This document shows, piece after piece, positions 17,112 through 24,865 of a DNA stretch of 51,830 bases. The position numbers were made by a program, and so were the translations under genes. The notes beneath the pieces were generated by a model, which had not been told where the DNA came from, made no database searches, and was given only the letters and a program-made list of their open reading frames with translations. The DNA lies in NCBI GenBank assembly GCA_016795375.1, contig JAEUHJ010000108.1, positions 1-51,830 on the forward strand. Reading direction: 5' to 3'. This DNA is from Verrucomicrobiaceae bacterium. GTDB lineage: Bacteria; Verrucomicrobiota; Verrucomicrobiia; Verrucomicrobiales; Verrucomicrobiaceae. The stretch's first letter is position 1. The number at the start of each line of letters is the position of its first letter.

Positions 17112-19496
17112 ATGTCCCCCTTGAAACATCTGCCCGCGATCCTGTTCTCCATCACACAAACCTTCGCCGCCGAGATGCCGAAGTCTGCGGACAATCTCGC
17201 GCTCGGCAAGCCTTGCACGCTCGACCCGAAGCCGAACTACGCCCTCTGCACCGACCCCGGCGACAAGGCGCAGCTCACCGACGGCATTTACACCAAGGGG
17301 CATTTCTGGACGCAACAGAGCACCGTGGGCTGGAACAACACCGGCAGCGTCGCGATCACCGTGGACCTCGGTTCCGTGCAGCCGGTTCGCGGCGCGTCGT
17401 TCAACACCGCTGCGGGCGCGGCGAGCGTGACGTGGCCGGCCAGCATCGTGGTCCTCGTCAGCGACGATGGCAGGAGCTTCTATCCGGCCGGCGAGCTGGT
17501 GAATCTCGGCATGAAACACGGCACCGCGCCGGACAAATACGCCATTCATCGCTTCTGGACCGACGAGCTGCGGACGCACGGGCGCTATGTGTCCTTCCTC
17601 GTGCTGTCAGGCGGACCTTACACCTTCGTGGACGAGGTGGAGGTCTATCGCGGCGAGCCGGACTGGTTGACCCTGCCGTTCAGCGGCGAAAGCGTGGCCG
17701 ATGCGAAGGCCTACCAGCTCCACGCCGCGTTCGAGCAGCGCATCCGCAAGGACTTGCTCGCCGTGCGTGAAAGCGCCGCGAAGCTGGAAGGCGGCGCGGC
17801 GAAACCCATCCTGGCCGAACTCGACGCCATCGAGCGCGAGATCCCGGCCATGCCGCGACGGCATGATCCGCAAGCGCGCGCCACACTGCCGCTGAATCCG
17901 CTCCACGAGCGCGTTTTCCAGGCGCAGGCGATGGTCTGGCGCGAACGCAAGGCCGCGCCGCTCGCCGTCGCACCGGCGAACCCGTGGGACCCGCTCGACC
18001 TCACCGGCGCGCCGGTGCGCGGAGGCGGTGAGGTGAGCGTGGTGATGATGCGGAACGAATTTCGCTCCGCCGCGGTGAACATCAGCAACGCCGGCGAGAG
18101 CGCGGCCGTGCTGCGTTTGCAAATCACCGGCCTGCCCGGCGGGACGAATCCGGCGCACGTCACCGTGCACGAAGTCGCGTGGACGGACACGCGCAAAGGC
18201 GCCGCCGTGGCGGCGGCGCTGCCGGACGCGCGGCGCGATGGCGATGCCTTCCTCATCACGGTGCCGTCGGGCATGACGCGGCAGGTCTGGTTCACCTTTC
18301 ATCCGGCCGACCTCCCGCCTGGCACGCATCGCGGCACGATTTCGCTCTCCAGCGGTCAAATCAAGCTCCAGGTGCCGCTGGCCTTGCGCGTGTTTCCGCT
18401 GCGGTTCCCCGACCAGCCTGCCTTGCATCTCGGCGGCTGGGACTACAGCAACATCGTCAAGGGCCGGGACGTGACGCCGGAAAACCACGCCGCGTATCTC
18501 CGCATGATGCGCGGGCATTTCGTGGACTCGCCGTGGGCCACGAGCAGCGTGATGCCCTACAGCCAGGACACCGCAGCGTTCGATGAATGGCTCCGGCTCT
18601 GGCCCACGGCGCGGCAGTATTGCGTCTTCGCATCGGTGGGCGAGCAGATCGGCCGGGCGAAGATGGGCACGCCGGAGTTTGACGTGAAAGTGCGCGAGTG
18701 GATCACCTTCTGGGCCGGCCACATGAAGCAGCGCGAGCTGAAGCCGGAGCAGCTCTGCGTCCTGCTCGTGGACGAGCCCGCTGAACCCCGGCGCGACAAC
18801 CTCATCCTGCCGTGGGCGAAGGCGATACGCGCGGCGAACACCGGCGTGAAAATCTGGGAGGACCCGACACATCGCGACCCGTCCGCCGCGAACCAGGAGA
18901 TGATGGCGCTCTGCCACGTCCTCTGCCCGAACCGTCCGATGTTCCTCGAAGGCGGCGCGAAGTTCCGCGACTACTACGCGCAGCGCCGCGCCGCCGGCAC
19001 GGAGCTGGCGTTCTACTCCTGCAACCTCGGCTCGCGGCTGGCCGATCCGTATTCCTATTTCCGCCTGCAAGCCTGGACCGCGTGGCAATGCGGCGCCGAG
19101 GCGTCGTATTTCTGGGCCTTCAGCGACTCCGGCGGTGGCTCGTCGTGGAACGAATATGCCATGGCGGCCTCGACCTGCTACACGCCGCTCTTCCTGGAGC
19201 GGAACAGCGTCACCGGCAGCAAACAGATGGAGGCCATCCGCGAGAGCGTGGAGGACTACGAATATTTCGTCATGCTCCGCGACCTCGTCGCCGCCGCCGA
19301 AAATGCTGGCGGACATGAGGCCGCCGTCGCGCACGCGAAAAAACTGCTCGCCACCGCCGCCGGCCGCGTCCTCGACGCCCCCGGTGCCGAAAAACTCACC
19401 TGGGCCGAGCCGAAAGACCGCACGCAGGCCGACAAGGTGCGCGTGGAGATGCTGGAGGCGATGAGCGCGTTGAGCACGCCTGGAGACAAGCGCTGA
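17112..19496 (+). CDS. Secreted discoidin (F5/8C) plus DUF4091/GH123-like glycosidase
   Basis: About 794 residues from ATG 17112, which opens a signal peptide (MSPLKHLPAILFSITQTFAA). An upstream in-frame ATG at 17082 would overlap the preceding gene by 23 bases and add a polar extension, so it is rejected. Residues 20-190 form an F5/8-type discoidin domain (KAQLTDGIYTKGHFWTQQST, VAITVDLGSVQPVRGASFNT, GPYTFVDEVEVYRGEPDW). A helical linker and an Ig-like domain follow. The C-terminal half has the GH123/DUF4091 catalytic-like barrel (CVLLVDEPAEPRRDN, with adjacent Asp-Glu as in GH123-type substrate-assisted enzymes; CNLGSRLADPYSYFRLQAW; ESVEDYEYFVMLRDL). GH123 members are N-acetylgalactosaminidases, but the assignment here is to the superfamily only. 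Confidence 0.78.
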   Translation: MSPLKHLPAILFSITQTFAAEMPKSADNLALGKPCTLDPKPNYALCTDPGDKAQLTDGIYTKGHFWTQQSTVGWNNTGSVAITVDLGSVQPVRGASFNTAAGAASVTWPASIVVLVSDDGRSFYPAGELVNLGMKHGTAPDKYAIHRFWTDELRTHGRYVSFLVLSGGPYTFVDEVEVYRGEPDWLTLPFSGESVADAKAYQLHAAFEQRIRKDLLAVRESAAKLEGGAAKPILAELDAIEREIPAMPRRHDPQARATLPLNPLHERVFQAQAMVWRERKAAPLAVAPANPWDPLDLTGAPVRGGGEVSVVMMRNEFRSAAVNISNAGESAAVLRLQITGLPGGTNPAHVTVHEVAWTDTRKGAAVAAALPDARRDGDAFLITVPSGMTRQVWFTFHPADLPPGTHRGTISLSSGQIKLQVPLALRVFPLRFPDQPALHLGGWDYSNIVKGRDVTPENHAAYLRMMRGHFVDSPWATSSVMPYSQDTAAFDEWLRLWPTARQYCVFASVGEQIGRAKMGTPEFDVKVREWITFWAGHMKQRELKPEQLCVLLVDEPAEPRRDNLILPWAKAIRAANTGVKIWEDPTHRDPSAANQEMMALCHVLCPNRPMFLEGGAKFRDYYAQRRAAGTELAFYSCNLGSRLADPYSYFRLQAWTAWQCGAEASYFWAFSDSGGGSSWNEYAMAASTCYTPLFLERNSVTGSKQMEAIRESVEDYEYFVMLRDLVAAAENAGGHEAAVAHAKKLLATAAGRVLDAPGAEKLTWAEPKDRTQADKVRVEMLEAMSALSTPGDKR

Positions 19497-19532
19497 CCCA
19501 GGATTCCAAAGTCCACAACCGCCGCGGCGTGA

Positions 19533-19545
19533 AATGAAAAAGCAA
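19533..19545 (+). promoter_or_regulatory. Ada-box-like sequence upstream of ada
   Basis: AAT (19533-19535), six bases, then GCAA (19542-19545) matches the A-box/B-box layout recognised by methylated Ada in E. coli, and lies 50 bases before the ada start codon. A TATGCT at 19560-19565 could be the -10 element. The arrangement suggests autoregulation of ada, and of alkB behind it, by methylated Ada. The match is short and is inferred. Confidence 0.45.
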
Positions 19546-19595
19546 GATCCGGAGTTTTTTATGCTGGCGGGCGAGTATGCTGTCTTCGCCAGGCC

Positions 19596-20681
19596 ATGAA
19601 GTCATCATCCCACCCCGCATCTCCACCGGCTTCCCGTCGTCACGCCACGGACGAGCAGCGCTGGAACGCGGTCGTTCAGCGGGACGCCGCGGCGGACGGG
19701 AAGTTTTTCTACTCGGTGAAAACGACCGGGGTTTATTGCCGGCCGTCCTGCGCGGCACGTCTGCCGCTGCGCCGCAACGTGGCGTTTCACGATTCGTGCG
19801 CGGCCGCGGAGTGCGCCGGTTTTCGTGCGTGCAAGCGCTGCCAGCCGGACGGCCTGGCGCTGGCGGAAGATCATGCGGCCAGGATCACGGCGGCCTGCCG
19901 CATGATCGAGCAGGCGGACGAGGCGCCGGGCCTCGATGCGCTGGCGAAGGCGGCGGCGATGAGCAAATTCCATTTCCACCGCGTCTTCACCAGGCTCACC
20001 GGAGTGACGCCGAAGGCTTATGCCAGGGCGCGGCGCGCCGAACGAATGCGCAAGGAGCTTCCCAGACGGAACACCGTGACCGAGGCGATTTATGAGGCGG
20101 GATTCCATTCCAGCGGGCGTTTTTACGCGAAGTCGGCGGAGATGCTGGGCATGAGACCGCGCAGTTTCCAGCGCGGCGGCGCGGGCGAGACGATCCGCTT
20201 TGCCGTCGGCGAATGTTCGCTGGGCGCGATCCTCGTCGCATCATCGGACAAGGGCGTGTGCGCGATCTCGCTGGGCGACGCGGCGGAGGCTCTCGTCGAG
20301 GATTTGCAGGACGGCTTTCCGCGGGCGGAATTGATCGGCGGAGACCGGGACTTCGAGCAGCTCGTGGCCAGAGTGGTCGGGTTTGTCGAGGCGCCGCGCA
20401 CGGGGCTGGACCTGCCGCTGGACGTGCGGGGCACGGCGTTTCAGCGGCGCGTGTGGGCGGCGCTGCTGGAAATCCCCGCCGGCACGACGTCGAACTACGC
20501 CGACATCGCCGCGCGTCTCGGCGCGCCGCGTGCCGTGCGCGCCGTGGCGGGAGCCTGCGCGGCGAACAAGATCGCGGTGGCGATCCCGTGCCACCGGGTG
20601 TTGCGCACGGACGGCAGCCTGTCCGGCTATCGCTGGGGCGTGGAGCGCAAGCGCGCCCTGCTCGGCAAGGAGCGGGCATGA
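19596..20681 (+). CDS. ada: Bifunctional methylation regulator / O6-methylguanine-DNA methyltransferase Ada
   Basis: 361 residues with the full Ada architecture. The N-terminal Zn domain has Cys48, Cys52, Cys79 and Cys82 (GVYCRPSC, ACKRC), the methylphosphotriester-accepting cluster. An AraC-type helix-turn-helix spans about 95-190 (LDALAKAAAMSKFHFHRVFT, VTEAIYEAGFHSSGRFYAKS). The C-terminal MGMT domain has the acceptor Cys332 in IPCHRVLRTDGSLSGYRWG. Both methyl-accepting cysteines are present, so it should be a fully competent alkylation sensor and repair protein. An Ada-box-like site lies upstream and alkB begins 28 bases downstream, the usual adaptive-response pairing. Confidence 0.95.
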   Translation: MKSSSHPASPPASRRHATDEQRWNAVVQRDAAADGKFFYSVKTTGVYCRPSCAARLPLRRNVAFHDSCAAAECAGFRACKRCQPDGLALAEDHAARITAACRMIEQADEAPGLDALAKAAAMSKFHFHRVFTRLTGVTPKAYARARRAERMRKELPRRNTVTEAIYEAGFHSSGRFYAKSAEMLGMRPRSFQRGGAGETIRFAVGECSLGAILVASSDKGVCAISLGDAAEALVEDLQDGFPRAELIGGDRDFEQLVARVVGFVEAPRTGLDLPLDVRGTAFQRRVWAALLEIPAGTTSNYADIAARLGAPRAVRAVAGACAANKIAVAIPCHRVLRTDGSLSGYRWGVERKRALLGKERA

Positions 20682-20709
20682 TCTTCCACGATGCCTTGAG
20701 CTGAGACGC

Positions 20710-21315
20710 ATGTACCTGTTTCCCCCTGATCCCGCGGCCAATCTGCTGCCTTGCGACGGCACGGTGCATTACCTCGGGCGCGTTCTCGGCATCGCGGAGG
20801 CGTGGAAATTTCATGACGCCCTGCTGGAAAAGGTCCCGTGGAAGCAGGACGAGGCCATCATTTTCGGCAGGCGCGTCGTCACCGCGCGCGAGGTCGCCTG
20901 GTATGGCGATGCCAGTTTTCGCTACACCTACTCCGGCACCACCAAGGAGGCCCTGCCGTGGAACGAGGAACTGCGCGCGCTCAAGGAGCTCGTCGAGCAG
21001 CGGACCGCGACGTCGTTCAATTCCTGCCTGCTGAATTTATATCACGACGGCAGCGAGGGCATGGCCTGGCACAGCGATGACGAGAAATCACTGGGCCGCC
21101 ACGCCACGATCGCGTCGCTGAGCCTCGGCGCGGAGCGGAAGTTCTGCCTCAAGCACAAACGGCGGCCGGCCTCCGTCTCCATGCTTCTGGAGCACGGCTC
21201 GCTGCTCGTCATGAAGGACGCCACGCAGACGAACTGGCTGCATAGCATTCCGAAATCCAAACGAATCCTGGAGCCGAGGATCAACCTGACTTTCCGGACG
21301 ATGACCGGGGTGTGA
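20710..21315 (+). CDS. alkB: Alpha-ketoglutarate-dependent DNA dealkylase AlkB
   Basis: 201 residues from ATG 20710. The Fe(II)/2-oxoglutarate core is complete: His121 and Asp123 (AWHSDDE), His178 (NWLHSIPKS), and Arg190/Arg196 in the RINLTFR motif that binds 2-oxoglutarate. YHDGSEGMAWHSDDE is characteristic of the AlkB/ALKBH2-3 type. The enzyme oxidatively removes methyl groups from N1-methyladenine and N3-methylcytosine. It lies directly behind ada on the same strand, so joint induction by alkylation damage is likely. Confidence 0.93.
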   Translation: MYLFPPDPAANLLPCDGTVHYLGRVLGIAEAWKFHDALLEKVPWKQDEAIIFGRRVVTAREVAWYGDASFRYTYSGTTKEALPWNEELRALKELVEQRTATSFNSCLLNLYHDGSEGMAWHSDDEKSLGRHATIASLSLGAERKFCLKHKRRPASVSMLLEHGSLLVMKDATQTNWLHSIPKSKRILEPRINLTFRTMTGV

Positions 21316-21411
21316 CGGCCCCTGGAGTGGAGGTGGGCGGCGTGACTGAATATCTATGCAGCATGGAAAAGTTGACCCCGGGCGAGGCTTCCGGCAGGCT
21401 TGACGGCATTG

Positions 21412-22251
21412 ATGACCACCGCCTCCGCCGAACTCCTCGCCCGCCTGCGCCGCGTCCGCCATGTGGCGCTGGACATGGACGGGACGATTTACCGGGGGAA
21501 GACGCTGTTTGCCTTCACCAACGGCTTTCTGGCGCTGCTGCACCGGCTGGGCATCACGCATTCCTTTCTCACCAACAACTGCTCGAAGTCCCTCGCGGAC
21601 TACACGGCACACCTGCGCGGCATGGGCGTGGCGGCGGAGCCGGGGCAGATACACACCTCCGCGCATGCGATGATCGAGCTGCTGCGCACGCGGCATCCGG
21701 CGCTGCGGCGGCTGTTTTTGATCGGCACGCCGAGTCTGGCGGCGGAGATGCGGGAGGCGGGCTACGAGCTGACGACCGACAGCCCGGAGGATGCGCCGGA
21801 CGCGGTGCTGGTGGCCTTTGACCTGCATCTGAGCTTCGCTGCGATGTGCCGCGCGGCCTATTGGATCAAGCAGGGCCGCCCTTTCTTTGCCACGCACCCG
21901 GACCGCGTGTGCCCGACGGATGAGCCGACGGTTATCCTCGACTGCGGCGCGGTCTGCGCGGCTCTGGAGTCGGCCACCGGCCGTGCGCCGGACGCGGTGG
22001 CAGGAAAGCCCGCGCCGGAGATGTTGCGCGCCCTCTGCGCGCGCGTCGGCTGTGCGCCGGAGGAGATGGCGATGGCGGGCGACCGCATTTACACGGACAT
22101 CGAGATGGCGCGTCGCGCGGGCGCCCTCGGCGTGCTGGTGCTCAGCGGCGAGGCCACGGCGGACGATGCAGCAGCGGCACAACCACCGCCAGACCTCGTG
22201 CTGCGGGATTTGGAACAGTTTGGCGAACTCCTCCTCGCCTCACGCTCATGA
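21412..22251 (+). CDS. HAD-IIA family phosphatase (NagD/PGP-like)
   Basis: 279 residues from ATG 21412; a TTG at 21400 is in frame but not needed. HAD motifs are intact: motif I ALDMDGTIY (Asp21, Asp23), motif II SFLTNNCSKS, Lys in AVAGKPAPEM, and motif IV MAGDRIYTDIEMA. The type IIA cap between motifs II and III resembles NagD, 4-nitrophenylphosphatase and phosphoglycolate/glycerol-phosphate phosphatases. It is cytoplasmic. It lies upstream of genes for a glycerophosphodiesterase, glycerol-1-phosphate dehydrogenase and a GlpT-type transporter, so a glycerol-phosphate or triose-phosphate substrate is a reasonable inference, unproven. Confidence 0.85.
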   Translation: MTTASAELLARLRRVRHVALDMDGTIYRGKTLFAFTNGFLALLHRLGITHSFLTNNCSKSLADYTAHLRGMGVAAEPGQIHTSAHAMIELLRTRHPALRRLFLIGTPSLAAEMREAGYELTTDSPEDAPDAVLVAFDLHLSFAAMCRAAYWIKQGRPFFATHPDRVCPTDEPTVILDCGAVCAALESATGRAPDAVAGKPAPEMLRALCARVGCAPEEMAMAGDRIYTDIEMARRAGALGVLVLSGEATADDAAAAQPPPDLVLRDLEQFGELLLASRS

Positions 22252-22375
22252 ATGCGCCCGCCACGAGCACGGATACCCCGCTGTGTCCTCCTGGACGCGA
22301 CAGTGTCAGCGATGAATCTGTGAGCCGCCACCCACCCTGCAAGATATCCATCGTTTGAATCCTTTGAAAGAAGCC

Positions 22376-22624
22376 ATGAAGCACCTGTTCACCGCCATCG
22401 CAGGCGTCTCGTTCAGCATCCCCTGTTTTGCTCAGAAGCCGCCCGTGTCGCCCCGCCACCGCTCACAATCCAAAACCCGCCGATCCGGAGCCTCCGCTGC
22501 CGGAATACCTCAGCCCGGGAAAAGTCGCGCAACTCTTCGCCCTCCCATGTGCGCAAAGCTCCAGCTCCCTGATTTCGAATGTCCCAAAAACGCAGGCGCT
22601 GCTCGCAGCCTTCTCAACTTTCCC
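22376..22624 (+). pseudogene. Remnant of the start of a secreted protein gene
   Basis: This fills most of the 373-base gap between the HAD and phosphodiesterase genes. From ATG 22376 frame 2 reads a signal peptide (MKHLFTAIAGVSFSIPCFAQ); near 22450 the coding-like sequence passes to frame 3 (DPEPPLPEYLSPGKVAQLFA). The second block is reminiscent of the N-terminus of large secreted PVC heme-binding/dehydrogenase-like proteins, though this is a weak recollection. The rest of that gene is absent. A stretch of the frame-2 ORF runs into the phosphodiesterase gene without a stop, so an N-terminally extended phosphodiesterase is formally possible but lacks sense. Confidence 0.4.
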
Positions 22625-23557
22625 ATGAAAGCCACTCACATCCTCATCGCACTCATCCTCCTCTGCGGCCTCGTGTGCGCGGCGGAGCCTTTGAAAAGTC
22701 CCTGGAATGTCACGCGGCATGTGAAGGCGGCGGATTTCATCATCCAGAGCCATCGCGGCGCGGGGGAGCTTTCCACGGACAACACGCGCGAGGCCTTCAC
22801 GCTCGGCTGGCAGCTCGGCACCATCCCCGAGGCGGATGTGAGCACGACGAAGGACGGCATCATCATCGCCTTTCACGACAAAGACCTCGCGCGCGTGGTG
22901 AAGGAGCTGCCGCAGCAGTGGAAGGGCAAGCTCATCAAAGACCTGACTTACGATGAGCTGCGCACGCTCGATATCGGCTCGTGGAAGGGGCCGCAGTTTG
23001 CCGGGCACCGCATCCCGCGCCTGCGCGATGTCTTCGCACTCATGCAGGGCAAGTCCGAGCGCCGGCTGTATCTCGATTTCAAGCAGGTGGACCTCGCGAA
23101 ACTGGCCGCCGAGGTCAAAGATGCCGCCGTGGGGCCGCAGGTCATCCTCGCCGCGCCAAAGCAGGAGACGCTTATCGAATGGAGCCGTCTCGTGCCGGAT
23201 GCGAAGACGCTGCTGTGGATGAGCGGCAGCGAAAAAGTGAAGCGTGGACGCTTCGCGGCGCTGAAGCAAAACAACTTCCAGAGCATCACCCAGCTCCAGA
23301 TCCACGTCCGCCTGCCCGGTGACAAGAAGGCGAAGGACATCCAGCCTGGCGAGCCCTTCACGCCCTCACGCGCCTTTTTGATCGAAGTGAGCCAGGAGCT
23401 GGCCAGACGCGGCATTCTGTTCCAAACCCTGCCTTACGGCGCGAAGGATGCCTCCATCTACAGCACGCTGCTCGATCTCGGCTTCGCCTCCTTTGCCACG
23501 GATCATCCGGAGGTCACGAAGAAGGCGGTGCAGGACTACTACGAGGCGAGAAAATGA
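22625..23557 (+). CDS. Secreted glycerophosphodiester phosphodiesterase
   Basis: 310 residues from ATG 22625, which opens a Sec signal (ILIALILLCGLVCAAEP). GDPD catalytic residues are visible: SHRGAGE (His43, Arg44), Glu69/Asp71 in IPEADVSTTKDG, and the second His in IAFHDKDL (His84, Asp85). The usual ENT after HRG is DNT, and the metal-ligand LEIK region reads YLDFKQ, so it is a divergent member. The C-terminus has the barrel-closing FASFATDHPE. It would split glycerophosphodiesters in the periplasm to glycerol phosphate plus alcohol. The stop overlaps the next start by four bases (ATGA), indicating translational coupling to glycerol-1-phosphate dehydrogenase. Confidence 0.85.
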   Translation: MKATHILIALILLCGLVCAAEPLKSPWNVTRHVKAADFIIQSHRGAGELSTDNTREAFTLGWQLGTIPEADVSTTKDGIIIAFHDKDLARVVKELPQQWKGKLIKDLTYDELRTLDIGSWKGPQFAGHRIPRLRDVFALMQGKSERRLYLDFKQVDLAKLAAEVKDAAVGPQVILAAPKQETLIEWSRLVPDAKTLLWMSGSEKVKRGRFAALKQNNFQSITQLQIHVRLPGDKKAKDIQPGEPFTPSRAFLIEVSQELARRGILFQTLPYGAKDASIYSTLLDLGFASFATDHPEVTKKAVQDYYEARK

Positions 23558-24855
23558 TCGCACAGCGCCTCACCCTTTCACAAGCCCTGGCCGCCGCACG
23601 CGAGACGCGGAGGCTGGAGATCGGCAGCGGCATCCTGCCTCAGGTGCCCGCGCTTTTTCGCGATGTCTGCCCGCAGCGCGGCGCCATGCTCGTGGCGGAT
23701 GAAAACACGATGCGCGCCGCTGGCGGAGCCGTGCAGCGTGCGTTCGAGAGCAGCGGCATCACCGTGCGCGGGCCGTTCGTGTTTCACGATCCTGACTTGT
23801 ATGCGGAATATCGGTTCGTGGAGCAGCTCGAGGCCGCGTTGAAGGCCCATGATGCCGTTCCCGTCGCCGTCGGCTCCGGGACGATCAATGATCTCACGAA
23901 ACTGGCCGCGCATCTCACGCAGCGGCCGAGCCTTTGCGTGGCCACGGCGGCCTCGATGGATGGTTACACCGCCTTTGGCTCCTCGATCACCTTTCAAGGC
24001 TCGAAGCAGACCTTTGACTGCCCCGCACCCGTCGCGGTGCTGGCTGATCTCGATGTGATCCGCGCCGCGCCTGCTGAAATGACCGGCTGGGGCTATGCGG
24101 ACCTCTTCGCGAAGGTCACAGCGGGCGCGGACTGGCTCCTCGCGGATGCGCTGGGCGTGGAGCCGATCCATGCGCAGGCTTGGAACATCGTGCAGGGAGG
24201 CCTGCATGAGGCGCTGACCATTCCCGTGGCGCATGACCGGCTTGTTGAGGGGCTCATGCTCGGCGGCTTCGCCATGCAGGCGACGAAGTCCAGCAGGCCC
24301 GCGTCGGGCGCGGAGCATCAATTCAGCCATCTGTGGGACATGCAGCATCACACGCATGAGGGACAGGCCCCCTCGCACGGCGCGAAGGTGGGCATCGCCA
24401 CGCAGGCGGTCACGGCGCTGTATGAGTCGCTTTTGAAAAAGCCGCTGCACGAGCTGGATGCGGATGCTGCGGCCGCGGCATGGCCGGATCGTGAAACGTG
24501 GCTGCGGCGGGCGGAGGAGCGTTTCGCGGAAGCAGAGCTGAAAGCCGTGGCACTGCGCGAGATCGCGGCGAAGCACGCCTCGCGGGAGGAAGTGAAAATG
24601 CAGATCATCTCACTCAAGCGGCAGTGGCCGGAGCTGCGCGAAAAACTGCGCGCGCAGCTCGTGCCGCCGGCCGAGGTGAAACGTCGCCTGCAAGCCGCCG
24701 GTGCACCGGTGGAGCCGGAGCAGATCGGCATTTCGAAGGCGCGGCTGCGGCAGAGCTTCGTCTCCGCGTTCTTCATCCGCCGCCGTTTCACCGTGCTGGA
24801 CCTCGCGATGCGCTGCGGCGTGCTCGAATCCTGCCTCGACGAGCTTTTCACCTGA
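23554..24855 (+). CDS. sn-Glycerol-1-phosphate dehydrogenase (AraM/EgsA-like)
   Basis: 433 residues of the iron-containing alcohol dehydrogenase/dehydroquinate synthase fold, closest to AraM/EgsA. The NAD(P)-binding GSGTIND is at 107-113 and TAASMDGYTA at 131-140. Likely metal ligands are Asp183 (GYADLFAK), His255 (GAEHQFSHLWD) and His275 (APSHGAKVG). The C-terminal helical part is longer than in archaeal enzymes, as in bacterial AraM. The reaction interconverts dihydroxyacetone phosphate and sn-glycerol-1-phosphate. In Bacillus it feeds PcrB lipid synthesis, but no PcrB or GGGP synthase is seen here. Coupling to a secreted phosphodiesterase and a GlpT-like transporter points instead to use of imported glycerol phosphate. 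Confidence 0.9.
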   Translation: MIAQRLTLSQALAAARETRRLEIGSGILPQVPALFRDVCPQRGAMLVADENTMRAAGGAVQRAFESSGITVRGPFVFHDPDLYAEYRFVEQLEAALKAHDAVPVAVGSGTINDLTKLAAHLTQRPSLCVATAASMDGYTAFGSSITFQGSKQTFDCPAPVAVLADLDVIRAAPAEMTGWGYADLFAKVTAGADWLLADALGVEPIHAQAWNIVQGGLHEALTIPVAHDRLVEGLMLGGFAMQATKSSRPASGAEHQFSHLWDMQHHTHEGQAPSHGAKVGIATQAVTALYESLLKKPLHELDADAAAAAWPDRETWLRRAEERFAEAELKAVALREIAAKHASREEVKMQIISLKRQWPELREKLRAQLVPPAEVKRRLQAAGAPVEPEQIGISKARLRQSFVSAFFIRRRFTVLDLAMRCGVLESCLDELFT

Positions 24856-24865
24856 ACTCAACGCC

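Noticed and set aside
22355..22624. N-terminal extension of the phosphodiesterase (start at 22355)
   Set aside because: The extension is Arg/Ser/Pro-rich without domain character, and a proper signal peptide begins at 22625.
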